Assembly (NCBI GenBank): GCA_947589155.1 | Contig: CANQBH010000010.1 | Location: forward strand, 1 to 55,937 | Length of the DNA stretch: 55,937 bases | DNA from: an uncultured Lachnospiraceae bacterium | Lineage (GTDB): Bacteria; Bacillota; Clostridia; Lachnospirales; Lachnospiraceae | Reading direction: 5' to 3' | Part shown: positions 49,584 through 55,937 of the stretch, in pieces | Layout: every line of letters starts with the position of its first letter | How positions within the stretch are numbered: the stretch's first letter is position 1 | Notes under the pieces: model-generated | What the model saw: only the letters and a program-made list of their open reading frames with translations | The model's database searches: none | Told to the model about the DNA's origin: nothing | Made by a program: the position numbers and the translations under genes

Positions 49584-50987
49584 GTGGGGACCTATTATCT
49601 GGCGGTGGACATCGGCGCTTCCGGCGGGCGGCATATGCTGTCGTGGCTGGAAGACGGAAAGATCCGCTTAGAGGAGATCTACCGTTTTGAAAACGGCATG
49701 AAAAGAAAGGACGGGCGGCTGTGCTGGGACATGGAAGCCCTGTTTGCGGAGATCGTAAACGGAATGCGCGTATGCGCCGAAAAGGGAAAGATCCCGTCGT
49801 TCATGGCGATCGACACATGGGCGGTGGATTTTGTGCTGCTCGACGCGCAGGGCAGGCGGCTCGGCGACGCGGTGGGCTACCGCGACCACCGCACGGACGG
49901 CATGGACGGGGAGGTGGAGCGGCTCATCGACCGCGACAGCCTTTACCAAAGGACAGGGATCCAGAAGCAGATCTTCAATACGATCTACCAGCTCATGGCG
50001 CTGCGCAAGACGTCGCCGGAACTGCTGGCGGAGGCGGACACGCTTTTGATGATGCCGGACTATTTCAACTATCTTCTGACCGGCGTCAAAAAAGCGGAAT
50101 ACACCAACGCGACGACGACGCAGCTGATCGATCCGAAGACCCGAAAATGGGATCGGGAACTGATCGAGCGGCTCGGTTATCCCTTTGCCATTTTCCCGCC
50201 GGTCTCCATGGCGGGTACGCCGGTGGGGCCGCTGAAGGAGGAGATCGCGGAGCGCGTCGGTTATCAGGTGCGCGTGATCCAGACGGCTTCGCACGATACG
50301 GCTTCCGCCGTCTTAGCGGTTCCGGCGCGGGAGCGCGATTTTATCTATATCAGTTCGGGGACGTGGTCGTTAATGGGCGTGGAGCAGGCGGAGGCGGACT
50401 GCTCGCCCGCGGCGCAGGCGGCGAATTTGACGAACGAGGGCGGTTATGCGTACCGCTACCGTTTCTTAAAGAACATCATGGGCCTGTGGATGATCCAGTC
50501 CGTGCGCCACGAACTGGACGACCGCTATTCGTTCGCGCAGCTCTGCGAGATGGCGGAGGAATGTCTGGACTTCCCTTCGCTCGTGGACGTCAACGACGGA
50601 GCGTTTTTATCGCCGGACAATATGACGGAAGCGATCCGCGAAGCCTGCAGGAGGAGCGCGCAGGCCGTGCCGCAGACGGCGGGGGAGATCGCGTCGGTGA
50701 TCTATCGGAGCCTTGCGCGCAGTTACGCGGCGGCGGCAAAGGAGATCGAAGGCGTGACGAAAAAGTCTTACGGCAGCATTTATATCGTAGGCGGCGGGGC
50801 CAACGCAGACCTGTTGAACCGCCTGACCGCGGAAGCGACGGGAAAGACCGTTTACAGCGGGCCAACGGAGGCGACCGCGATCGGAAACGCCGTCGTGCAG
50901 ATGCTTGCAAACGGGGAATTTACGGATCCGGAGGAGGCGCGGCGCGCTATTTACGACTCTTTTACGATCCGCAGTTATCGATCATAG
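49584..50987 (+). CDS. rhaB: Rhamnulokinase (FGGY family)
   Basis: A 467-residue sugar kinase phosphorylating L-rhamnulose at C1. It shows YYLAVDIGASGGRHMLSWLE, LCWDMEALFAEIVNG, IDTWAVDFVLLD, the sugar-site NTIYQLMALRKTSPELLAEA, TASHDTASAVLAVP, and YISSGTWSLMGVE, then the second-domain phosphate loop YIVGGGANADLLNRLTAEAT. Length and motifs fit RhaB better than fuculokinase or xylulokinase. GTG start, with AGGAGGTG six bases away. It heads a three-gene deoxysugar operon with an aldolase and an isomerase. Confidence 0.88.
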   Translation: MGTYYLAVDIGASGGRHMLSWLEDGKIRLEEIYRFENGMKRKDGRLCWDMEALFAEIVNGMRVCAEKGKIPSFMAIDTWAVDFVLLDAQGRRLGDAVGYRDHRTDGMDGEVERLIDRDSLYQRTGIQKQIFNTIYQLMALRKTSPELLAEADTLLMMPDYFNYLLTGVKKAEYTNATTTQLIDPKTRKWDRELIERLGYPFAIFPPVSMAGTPVGPLKEEIAERVGYQVRVIQTASHDTASAVLAVPARERDFIYISSGTWSLMGVEQAEADCSPAAQAANLTNEGGYAYRYRFLKNIMGLWMIQSVRHELDDRYSFAQLCEMAEECLDFPSLVDVNDGAFLSPDNMTEAIREACRRSAQAVPQTAGEIASVIYRSLARSYAAAAKEIEGVTKKSYGSIYIVGGGANADLLNRLTAEATGKTVYSGPTEATAIGNAVVQMLANGEFTDPEEARRAIYDSFTIRSYRS

Positions 50988-51011
50988 AAATACGGACAGG
51001 GAGGAAAAAAG

Positions 51012-51839
51012 ATGAAAGTGCTGGAAGCGGATTTTGTGCAGGGATTTATCAGGATGTGCAGCGACGGATGGGAAAGAGGGTGGCATGAGAGAAACGGCGG
51101 CAACCTTTCCTACCGCCTGAAGGCGGAGGAAGTAACAGAGATTGAGGACGACCTGAACGAGGACGGGCAGTGGCAGCCGATCGGCGCCGACGTGCCGGGA
51201 CTGGCGAACGAGTTTTTCCTCGTGACCGGAAGTGGAAAATACTTCCGCAACGTCAGCCTTGCGCCGGAAGACTGCCTCGCGCTCATCGAACTGGATCCGG
51301 CGGGCGCGCATTACCGCCTGCGCTGGGGATTGAAAAACGGCGGACGGCCGACGAGCGAATTGCCGAGCCACCTGATGAACCATGAAGTCAAGAAGGCGGC
51401 TTCCGGCGGGCGGCATAGGGTGATCTATCACGCGCATCCGACCAACGTGATCGCGCTGACCTTCGTTCTGCCGCTGACCGACGAGGTCTTTACAAGGGAA
51501 CTCTGGGAAATGGCGACGGAATGTCCGGTCGTCTTTCCGGACGGGATCGGCGTGGTCGGCTGGATGGTGCCGGGCGGCCGCGACATCGCGGTGGCGACGA
51601 GCAAACTGATGGAGAAGTACGATGTGGCGGTCTGGGCGCACCACGGCATGTTTTGTTCCGGCGAGGATTTTGACCTGACGTTCGGCCTGATGCACACGGT
51701 GGAAAAGTCCGCCGAGATCCTCGTCAAGACGCTGTCCATGCGTCCCGACAAGAGGCAGACGATCAGCCCGCAGAATTTCCGCGATCTGGCGGCGGATTTC
51801 GGCGTGAAACTGCCGGAGCGGTTTTTATATGAAAAATAG
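51012..51839 (+). CDS. rhaD: Rhamnulose-1-phosphate aldolase (class II)
   Basis: A 275-residue zinc aldolase splitting L-rhamnulose-1-phosphate to dihydroxyacetone phosphate and lactaldehyde. It has GGNLSYRLKAEEV, FFLVTGSGKYFRNV, SELPSHLMNHEVKK, zinc His pair in YHAHPTNVIAL and WAHHGMFCSG. The length (~275) is that of RhaD rather than FucA (~215). AGGGAGGAAAAAAG precedes the ATG, 25 bases after rhaB. Confidence 0.9.
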   Translation: MKVLEADFVQGFIRMCSDGWERGWHERNGGNLSYRLKAEEVTEIEDDLNEDGQWQPIGADVPGLANEFFLVTGSGKYFRNVSLAPEDCLALIELDPAGAHYRLRWGLKNGGRPTSELPSHLMNHEVKKAASGGRHRVIYHAHPTNVIALTFVLPLTDEVFTRELWEMATECPVVFPDGIGVVGWMVPGGRDIAVATSKLMEKYDVAVWAHHGMFCSGEDFDLTFGLMHTVEKSAEILVKTLSMRPDKRQTISPQNFRDLAADFGVKLPERFLYEK

Positions 51840-51862
51840 GAAAGAAAAACAGGAGGGGGATC

Positions 51863-53281
51863 ATGTTAGTAGAAACAAAAGCAAGGATCGGCGTCTTTGC
51901 CATCGCGCTGCAGGCGTACCTGCCGCAGTTTCCGGAACTGCTTCCGGAATTTGAGGCGCAGTACGCGGCGTTTCGGAAGACGCTGCCGGATACGGTGGAA
52001 ATTGTGGACGGAGGCCTCGTGACGACGAAGGAGCAGGCGCAGGAGGCGGGCGATACGTTCCGCGCGGCGGACGTCGACCTCGTCTTTCTGCAGCTGCTCA
52101 CTTACGCGACGTCCTATAACATGCTTCCGGCGGTCCGCGATCTGGACGTGCCGGTGGTGCTGGTCAATCTGCAGAAGGTGCGCGCGCTGGACTACGACCA
52201 TGCGGATATCGCGGCGTGGCTGGGCGAAGGCTATGCCTGCGGCGCGGTCGGGGAGATGGTGGCGGATCTCGAGCGCTATGGGAAACGCCACGCCGTCATT
52301 ACCGGCGTCGTGGAAGGCGGCGACGAACATGCGCGGCGGGAGATCGAGGACTGGTGCCGGGCGGCGCAGACGCGGCGGAGATTCCGCGATACGAACATCG
52401 CGCAGATCGGGCGGCCGTATCCGGGCATGATGGATCTGTATATCGACGAGTCCAATCTGTACCGCCGGATGTACCTCTATACCAAGCAGTTCGACTGGGA
52501 AAAGATGTGGGTCATTGCCGATGACGTTTCGGACGACGATCTGATCCGCGCAAAAGCGCAGGACATTCTCGATACGTTTGAGATCGAGGGCGGCGGCACC
52601 GTCGAGAAGGTCTGGGAGATGGCGCGCTATGTCGTCGCCTTCGAGGACTGGTGCAGGCGGGAAAAACTCGGTCTGATCGCGTCCCATTACGACGGTTTCG
52701 CGCAGGGGCGCGCGGGCGTTCTGGACAGTATGCTGATCCCCGCGTTTTCCATGCTCATCAAGCAGGGCGTGGCGTGCGCGGTGGAAGGCGATATGAAGGT
52801 GGCGATGGCGATGAGTATTTTGAAGACGATCTCCGGCACCGGCCAGCTGGCCGAGATGTACTCGATCGACTTTAACGACGACATCGCGCTGATCGGGCAC
52901 AGCGGCTCCGGCGACGCGGACATCTCCGCGAAAAAACCGACGATGAAGATCGTGGACGTCTTCCACGGCAAGACGGGCGGCGGCTATCTGACGCAGTTCT
53001 ATCCGTATGACGGGCCGATCACCTATCTGGCGATCACGCAGGACGGCGACGGACGGTTCAAATTCATCGCGGCCGAGGGCGTCAACGAAGCGGGAAAGAT
53101 CCTTTCGTTCGGCGATACCAATATGCGGACGCGCTTTACCTGCGGCGCGAGGGAGTTTGTCGACCGCTGGAGCGAGTGCGGGCCGACGCACCATTTCGCC
53201 GCGGCGAGGGGCCGTCATATCGACACGCTGCAGAAGGTTGCAAAGATCTTCAATGTGCCGCTGGAAGTCGTCACGCGCTGA
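51863..53281 (+). CDS. L-fucose/L-arabinose isomerase-fold sugar isomerase
   Basis: A 472-residue protein of the FucI/AraA-like fold. The N-terminus RIGVFAIALQAYLPQFPELL and the long middle alpha/beta domains match the family. Likely metal ligands are Glu in ACAVEGDMKVAMAM, His in LIGHSGSGDADIS and His-His in CGPTHHFAAARGRHID; GGYLTQFYPYDGPITYLAIT follows. It lies 23 bases after rhaD, where rhamnose operons normally carry RhaA, an unrelated TIM-barrel enzyme; no RhaA is in the window. It may therefore isomerise L-rhamnose, L-fucose or another deoxysugar for RhaBD. AGGAGGGGG precedes the ATG. Confidence 0.85.
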   Translation: MLVETKARIGVFAIALQAYLPQFPELLPEFEAQYAAFRKTLPDTVEIVDGGLVTTKEQAQEAGDTFRAADVDLVFLQLLTYATSYNMLPAVRDLDVPVVLVNLQKVRALDYDHADIAAWLGEGYACGAVGEMVADLERYGKRHAVITGVVEGGDEHARREIEDWCRAAQTRRRFRDTNIAQIGRPYPGMMDLYIDESNLYRRMYLYTKQFDWEKMWVIADDVSDDDLIRAKAQDILDTFEIEGGGTVEKVWEMARYVVAFEDWCRREKLGLIASHYDGFAQGRAGVLDSMLIPAFSMLIKQGVACAVEGDMKVAMAMSILKTISGTGQLAEMYSIDFNDDIALIGHSGSGDADISAKKPTMKIVDVFHGKTGGGYLTQFYPYDGPITYLAITQDGDGRFKFIAAEGVNEAGKILSFGDTNMRTRFTCGAREFVDRWSECGPTHHFAAARGRHIDTLQKVAKIFNVPLEVVTR

Positions 53282-53285
53282 AGAT

Positions 53286-53314
53286 TTGACAAAATCCCCG
53301 TGTTTATTTATATT
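53286..53314 (+). promoter_or_regulatory. Promoter for the flavodiiron protein gene
   Basis: TTGACA (53286-53291), a 17-base spacer and TATATT (53309-53314), 43 bases before the ATG. Confidence 0.75.
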
Positions 53315-53357
53315 TAATTCTGTTTGAAGAATGAATCAAAAACAGGAGGGAGCAAAA

Positions 53358-54515
53358 ATGTATATTTCCGATGCAATCAAATATGTCGGCGTAGACGACA
53401 AGACGATCGATCTTTTTGAGAGCCAGTATGTGGTGGAAAACGGTATGGCTTACAATTCCTACCTCATTCTGGACGAGAAGGTGGCGCTGATGGATACGGT
53501 AGACCGGCGCGGCCTTGAGGAATGGAGCAAAAACGTGGAGCGCGAACTCGGCGGAAGGAGCGTGGACTATATCGTGGTTGACCATATGGAGCCGGATCAC
53601 GCGGGATCGCTTTCTTATGCGCTGGAGCGTTATCCGGAGGCGGTCGTCGTCGGCAACGCCAAGACGTTTACCTATTTTGAGCAGTTCTTTGCGGACGATA
53701 TCAGCGGAAGGAAACTCGAGGTCAAAGAGGGCGACACGCTTTCTCTCGGCAGCCATCAGCTGACCTTCTACATGGCGCCGATGGTGCACTGGCCGGAAGT
53801 CATGGTAAGTTATGAGAGCACGGAGAAAACGCTCTTTTCCGCGGACGCGTTCGGCAAATTCGGAACGCTGGATACCGACGAGGACTGGGCGTGCGAGGCA
53901 AGGCGCTACTATTTCAACATCGTCGGAAAATACGGCGCGTCCGTGCAGACGCTGTTAAAGAAGGCGGAAACGCTGGAGATCGAGAAGATCCTGCCGCTGC
54001 ACGGCCCGATTTTGACGGAAAACCTCGGCTATTATCTGGATCTGTATCAGACGTGGTCCGCTTACCGGCCGGAAAATAAAGGCGTGTTCATCGCCTGCGC
54101 GTCCATCCACGGCAATACGTTGGAAGCGGCGGAAAAACTGGCGGAAAAGATCCGCGCGCTCGGCGAGGAAAAAGTCGTCGTATCCGATCTTTCGCGCGAG
54201 GACATCGCGGAGTGCGTCGAGGATGCGTTCCGTTACGACCGGATGATCCTGTGCTCCGCGACCTATGACGGCGGCGCGTTCGTTCCGATGGAAGACTTTC
54301 TGCACCATCTGCAGATCAAGACGTACCGCGAGCGCACGGTCGGTATTCTGGAGAACGGCACATGGGCGCCGGCGGCAGCGCGGTCCATCCGCGGTTATCT
54401 GGACAGCATGAAAGATATCCGGGTGCTCGATGAGACCGTGACGATCCGTTCACGGCTGCATGAAGAAGATGAAGAAGCCCTTGACCGGCTGGCGGAAGCC
54501 ATCGTCAGGGCGTAA
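53358..54515 (+). CDS. Flavodiiron protein (FprA-type O2/NO reductase)
   Basis: A 385-residue protein. The N-terminal metallo-beta-lactamase domain carries the diiron ligands: His76, Glu78, Asp80 and His81 in VVDHMEPDHAGS, then His in APMVHWPEVMVS, Asp in LFSADAFGKFG and His in LPLHGPILTENLG. The C-terminal flavodoxin domain (GVFIACASIHGNTLEAAEKL, then CSATYDGGAFVPMEDFLHHL) binds FMN. It detoxifies O2 to water or NO to N2O, protecting oxygen-sensitive enzymes such as the hydrogenase here. There is no rubredoxin fusion. The start at ATG 53358 has CAGGAGGG eight bases before it; an in-frame ATG at 53331 lacks one. Confidence 0.94.
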   Translation: MYISDAIKYVGVDDKTIDLFESQYVVENGMAYNSYLILDEKVALMDTVDRRGLEEWSKNVERELGGRSVDYIVVDHMEPDHAGSLSYALERYPEAVVVGNAKTFTYFEQFFADDISGRKLEVKEGDTLSLGSHQLTFYMAPMVHWPEVMVSYESTEKTLFSADAFGKFGTLDTDEDWACEARRYYFNIVGKYGASVQTLLKKAETLEIEKILPLHGPILTENLGYYLDLYQTWSAYRPENKGVFIACASIHGNTLEAAEKLAEKIRALGEEKVVVSDLSREDIAECVEDAFRYDRMILCSATYDGGAFVPMEDFLHHLQIKTYRERTVGILENGTWAPAAARSIRGYLDSMKDIRVLDETVTIRSRLHEEDEEALDRLAEAIVRA

Positions 54516-54526
54516 ACACGGCAGGA

Positions 54527-54557
54527 AACGCCGTCGGGATTCCGGCGGCGTTTTTTT
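54527..54557 (+). terminator. Intrinsic terminator after the flavodiiron protein gene
   Basis: A 12-bp stem (54527-54538 with 54542-54553) is followed by TTTT. Confidence 0.88.
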
Positions 54558-54606
54558 CATGTATTTTTTGGGCGTTTATGGGAAATACTAAAAAAATAAA
54601 AATTTG

Positions 54607-54633
54607 TTAGCACTCGCTCTTGACGAGTGCTAA
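54607..54633 (+). promoter_or_regulatory. CIRCE element (HrcA operator) for hsp20
   Basis: TTAGCACTC-N9-GAGTGCTAA, an exact match to the CIRCE inverted repeat, overlapping the hsp20 -35 box. HrcA binds CIRCE and represses heat-shock genes; folding stress via GroE releases it. Confidence 0.97.
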
Positions 54634-54648
54634 CAAATGTGTTATAAC
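54620..54648 (+). promoter_or_regulatory. Promoter for hsp20
   Basis: TTGACG (54620-54625), a 17-base spacer and TATAAC (54643-54648), overlapping the CIRCE element. Confidence 0.8.
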
Positions 54649-54674
54649 ATACTCAGAGAAAGGAGTGATGACTT

Positions 54675-55142
54675 ATGATGACACCTAGTATTTTTGGAGC
54701 AAACACACTGGAGGATCTGATGGACGACTTTTTCGCGTTCCCGTTCGACAACCGGACGAGGGAGATGCAGAAGCGGGTCTACGGCCAGCCGGGCGTCAAC
54801 ATGATGAAGACCGACGTGCAGGAGCATGAGGATTCTTATGAAGTGGACGTCGAACTTCCGGGCTTCAGGAAAGAGGAACTTTCTCTTGAACTCAAGGACG
54901 GCTATCTGGTCATCGGCGCGTCAAAGGAAGTCAGCGACGAGGAGAAAGACGAGAGCACGGGAAGATATGTGCGCAGGGAGCGTTACTCCGGCAGCATGAG
55001 CCGCTCGTTCTATATCGGCGAAGACGTGCGCCAGGAGGACATCCGCGCTAAATACGAGAACGGCGTCCTGCAGCTGACGGTGCCGAAGAAGGACAAAACG
55101 CCGAAGGCGGAAGAAAAGAAATATATCGAGATCGAAGGATAA
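54675..55142 (+). CDS. Small heat-shock protein Hsp20/alpha-crystallin
   Basis: A 155-residue chaperone that holds unfolding proteins. N-terminal arm MMTPSIFGANTLEDLMDDFF, an alpha-crystallin domain (NMMKTDVQEHEDSYEVDVEL, PGFRKEELSLELKDGYLVIG) and the conserved closing motif AKYENGVLQLTVPK. AAAGGAGTG precedes a pair of adjacent ATGs (54675, 54678); either could be the start. It is monocistronic, with a CIRCE site upstream and a strong terminator downstream. Confidence 0.95.
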   Translation: MMTPSIFGANTLEDLMDDFFAFPFDNRTREMQKRVYGQPGVNMMKTDVQEHEDSYEVDVELPGFRKEELSLELKDGYLVIGASKEVSDEEKDESTGRYVRRERYSGSMSRSFYIGEDVRQEDIRAKYENGVLQLTVPKKDKTPKAEEKKYIEIEG

Positions 55143-55165
55143 TCGCAGGGGTTATCCAAAAAGGG

Positions 55166-55198
55166 CAGGGAACGCGGATGCGTTCCCTGTTTATTTTT
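55166..55198 (+). terminator. Intrinsic terminator after hsp20
   Basis: A perfect 10-bp stem, CAGGGAACGC (55166-55175) with GCGTTCCCTG (55180-55189), a GGAT loop, followed by TTTATTTTTATT. Confidence 0.92.
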
Positions 55199-55199
55199 A

Positions 55200-55228
55200 T
55201 TGACACATGGGCATACTTTGAATATAAT
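55200..55228 (+). promoter_or_regulatory. Consensus promoter for the antitoxin gene
   Basis: TTGACA (55200-55205), 17 bases, TATAAT (55223-55228), both perfect. Confidence 0.92.
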
Positions 55229-55243
55229 GAAAGTACCGAAATA

Positions 55244-55261
55244 AGTACTGTTTTCAGTACA
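55244..55261 (+). promoter_or_regulatory. Probable autoregulatory operator of the toxin-antitoxin genes
   Basis: GTACTG-TTTT-CAGTAC inverted repeat just downstream of the -10 box, with another copy of AAGTAC at 55231-55236. Phd/YefM antitoxins commonly bind such palindromes to repress their own operon. Confidence 0.65.
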
Positions 55262-55279
55262 TAAAAAGGAGTGCAAATT

Positions 55280-55546
55280 ATGATCGCTACAAAGCCGATT
55301 GATCTAAGGGCAAACTTAAAACATTATCTTGATAATGCCTTTAATGGGGAGCCGGTCATTGTTTCTCGCAAGAATAACAGAAATGTGGTTATTGTTTCTG
55401 AGCGCGAGTATAACGACATGATGAAAGCAAAACAGAACGCTGAGTATCTGGAAAAACTGCAGCGCGGCATTTCTGCTCTTAATGCCGGCAAGGGCATAGA
55501 GCATGAGATCATCGAGGACATAGGCGATGAAAAAGATATGGTTTGA
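55280..55546 (+). CDS. Type II antitoxin, Phd/YefM family
   Basis: An 88-residue antitoxin. The N-terminal Phd/YefM DNA-binding fold reads IDLRANLKHYLDNAFNGEPV and IVSRKNNRNVVIVSEREYND; the C-terminal, probably disordered, segment (YLEKLQRGISALNAGKGIEH) would wrap the toxin. The start is the ATG at 55280 with AAGGAG nine bases upstream. The gene overlaps the 5' end of a YoeB-like toxin by 20 bases, the usual arrangement, but that toxin is truncated. Confidence 0.92.
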   Translation: MIATKPIDLRANLKHYLDNAFNGEPVIVSRKNNRNVVIVSEREYNDMMKAKQNAEYLEKLQRGISALNAGKGIEHEIIEDIGDEKDMV

Positions 55547-55598
55547 CGAAGCGTGGGAAGAATACCTTTACTGGCAGACGCAGGAACACTGCCGCTAA
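55527..55598 (+). pseudogene. Truncated YoeB-like toxin (23 residues)
   Basis: The overlapping frame reads MKKIWFDEAWEEYLYWQTQE then HCR and a stop. The first 19 residues are the typical N-terminus of YoeB/Txe ribosome-dependent mRNA endonucleases (about 84-88 residues), whose catalytic residues lie in the missing part. No continuation with YoeB features is seen in any frame up to 55753, so this looks like a deletion or recombination remnant rather than a simple frameshift. Confidence 0.8.
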
Positions 55599-55753
55599 TT
55601 TGCAACGGCTGCTAAGAATTATGTGGTTTATGAGTGCAAAAAGAAAGTTTAATAATAAATACAAGATAGTATTTTCAAAAATGCTTTTTGTTGTAAATCT
55701 GCAATTTATTTTGTATAATTGGGGTACAAATAATAAAGAAAGGCTTTTACTTT
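55599..55753 (+). other. AT-rich intergenic segment between the broken toxin and the Rpn gene
   Basis: The composition shifts to AT-rich. A promoter-like TTGTAA (55691-55696), 17-base spacer and TATAAT (55714-55719) precedes the next gene. I see no gene, tRNA or clear repeat here. Confidence 0.6.
55691..55719 (+). promoter_or_regulatory. Promoter for the Rpn-family gene
   Basis: TTGTAA (55691-55696), a 17-base spacer and TATAAT (55714-55719), 35 bases before the ATG. Confidence 0.7.
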
Positions 55754-55937
55754 ATGCCGCTTACACCAAAACACACGATAAAGGACAGCGTATTCACGGA
55801 TCTGTTTCAGGATAAGAAGTACCTGCTTCAACTTTACAAGACGCTCCATCCGGAGGATGCAGACGTGACGGAAGACGATATAAAGAATGTCACGCTCAAG
55901 TCTGTTCTGGTGGGTGCGGAATACAACGACCTTGGTT
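55754..55937 (+). CDS. Rpn-family recombination-promoting nuclease / putative transposase, N-terminal fragment (cut by window edge)
   Basis: 61 codons are visible. MPLTPKHTIKDSVFTDLFQD, LYKTLHPEDADVTEDDI and VTLKSVLVGAEYNDLG are typical of the PD-(D/E)XK Rpn/DUF4351-like family common in Lachnospiraceae, often annotated as PD-(D/E)XK nuclease family transposases. Such proteins promote recombination in E. coli, but their cellular role is unclear. Upstream is only AAAGGCTTTT, a weak ribosome site. The catalytic part is outside the window. Confidence 0.82.
   Translation, partial: MPLTPKHTIKDSVFTDLFQDKKYLLQLYKTLHPEDADVTEDDIKNVTLKSVLVGAEYNDLG

Overview
The window looks like a chromosomal segment of a strictly anaerobic, fermentative member of the Clostridia, most probably a Lachnospiraceae-type gut bacterium. 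The evidence is a Bcd/EtfAB butyrate-type operon with a perfect Rex operator, a soluble multi-cluster [FeFe] hydrogenase, a flavodiiron protein, a CIRCE/HrcA site, a Pro-Gly-Arg-His-Gln-Lys tRNA cluster, strong Shine-Dalgarno sites with several TTG/GTG starts, and an Rpn-type nuclease gene at the right edge. Coding DNA is G+C-rich, while promoters and terminators are AT-rich with clear sigma-A boxes. Family and product assignments were made by reading the sequence; no database search was run.

Layout. 1-4.7 kb: end of folC, an ABC exporter and a Cache-type chemoreceptor, closed by a shared terminator facing a tRNA-Gly. 4.9-9.5 kb: two small membrane proteins, then thyA-folA-ilvB-ilvN. 9.5-11.8 kb: a SleB-type cell-wall hydrolase and an AraC-family regulator. 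11.8-17.2 kb: thl-hbd-bcd-etfB-etfA, with no crotonase gene. 17.2-20.7 kb: mtnA behind a structured leader, an Mrp-type Fe-S ATPase, a zinc-type macrodomain hydrolase and a convergent cyclophilin. 20.9-26.5 kb: a compact Tad/type II secretion-like locus with one ATPase, one membrane platform protein and several very small single-helix proteins that share an N-terminal signature. 26.6-29.2 kb: ahcY and a CNNM/CBS transporter-like protein.

29.3-35.2 kb: a hybrid sensor kinase, an opposing DUF4422-type glycosyltransferase, and a Type II restriction-modification pair. 35.2-40.7 kb: a small unknown protein, an RNA methyltransferase, a papain-like secreted protease, a cell-wall amidase, RdgB-type NTP pyrophosphatase and a YfcE-type phosphoesterase. 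40.7-41.3 kb: six tRNAs. 41.4-46.7 kb: a second chemoreceptor and a NuoF/GltD-like flavoprotein with an [FeFe] hydrogenase and a 54-residue Cys-rich protein. 46.8-53.3 kb: tRNA-Leu, a GH5 lipoprotein, a MATE exporter and a deoxysugar operon (rhaB, rhaD and an unrelated isomerase). 53.3-55.9 kb: a flavodiiron protein, a CIRCE-controlled hsp20, a Phd/YefM antitoxin with a truncated YoeB-like toxin, and the start of an Rpn-family gene in AT-richer DNA.

How the genes fit together. The butyrate operon, the hydrogenase operon and the flavodiiron protein form a redox-balancing theme, with Rex tying butyrate synthesis to NADH/NAD+. mtnA and ahcY serve S-adenosylmethionine by-product recycling. folC, thyA and folA serve folate. 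The most distinctive parts are the secretion-like locus at 20.9-26.5 kb, the unassigned leader RNA before mtnA, and the glutamate-synthase-like hydrogenase operon with its small Cys-rich companion.
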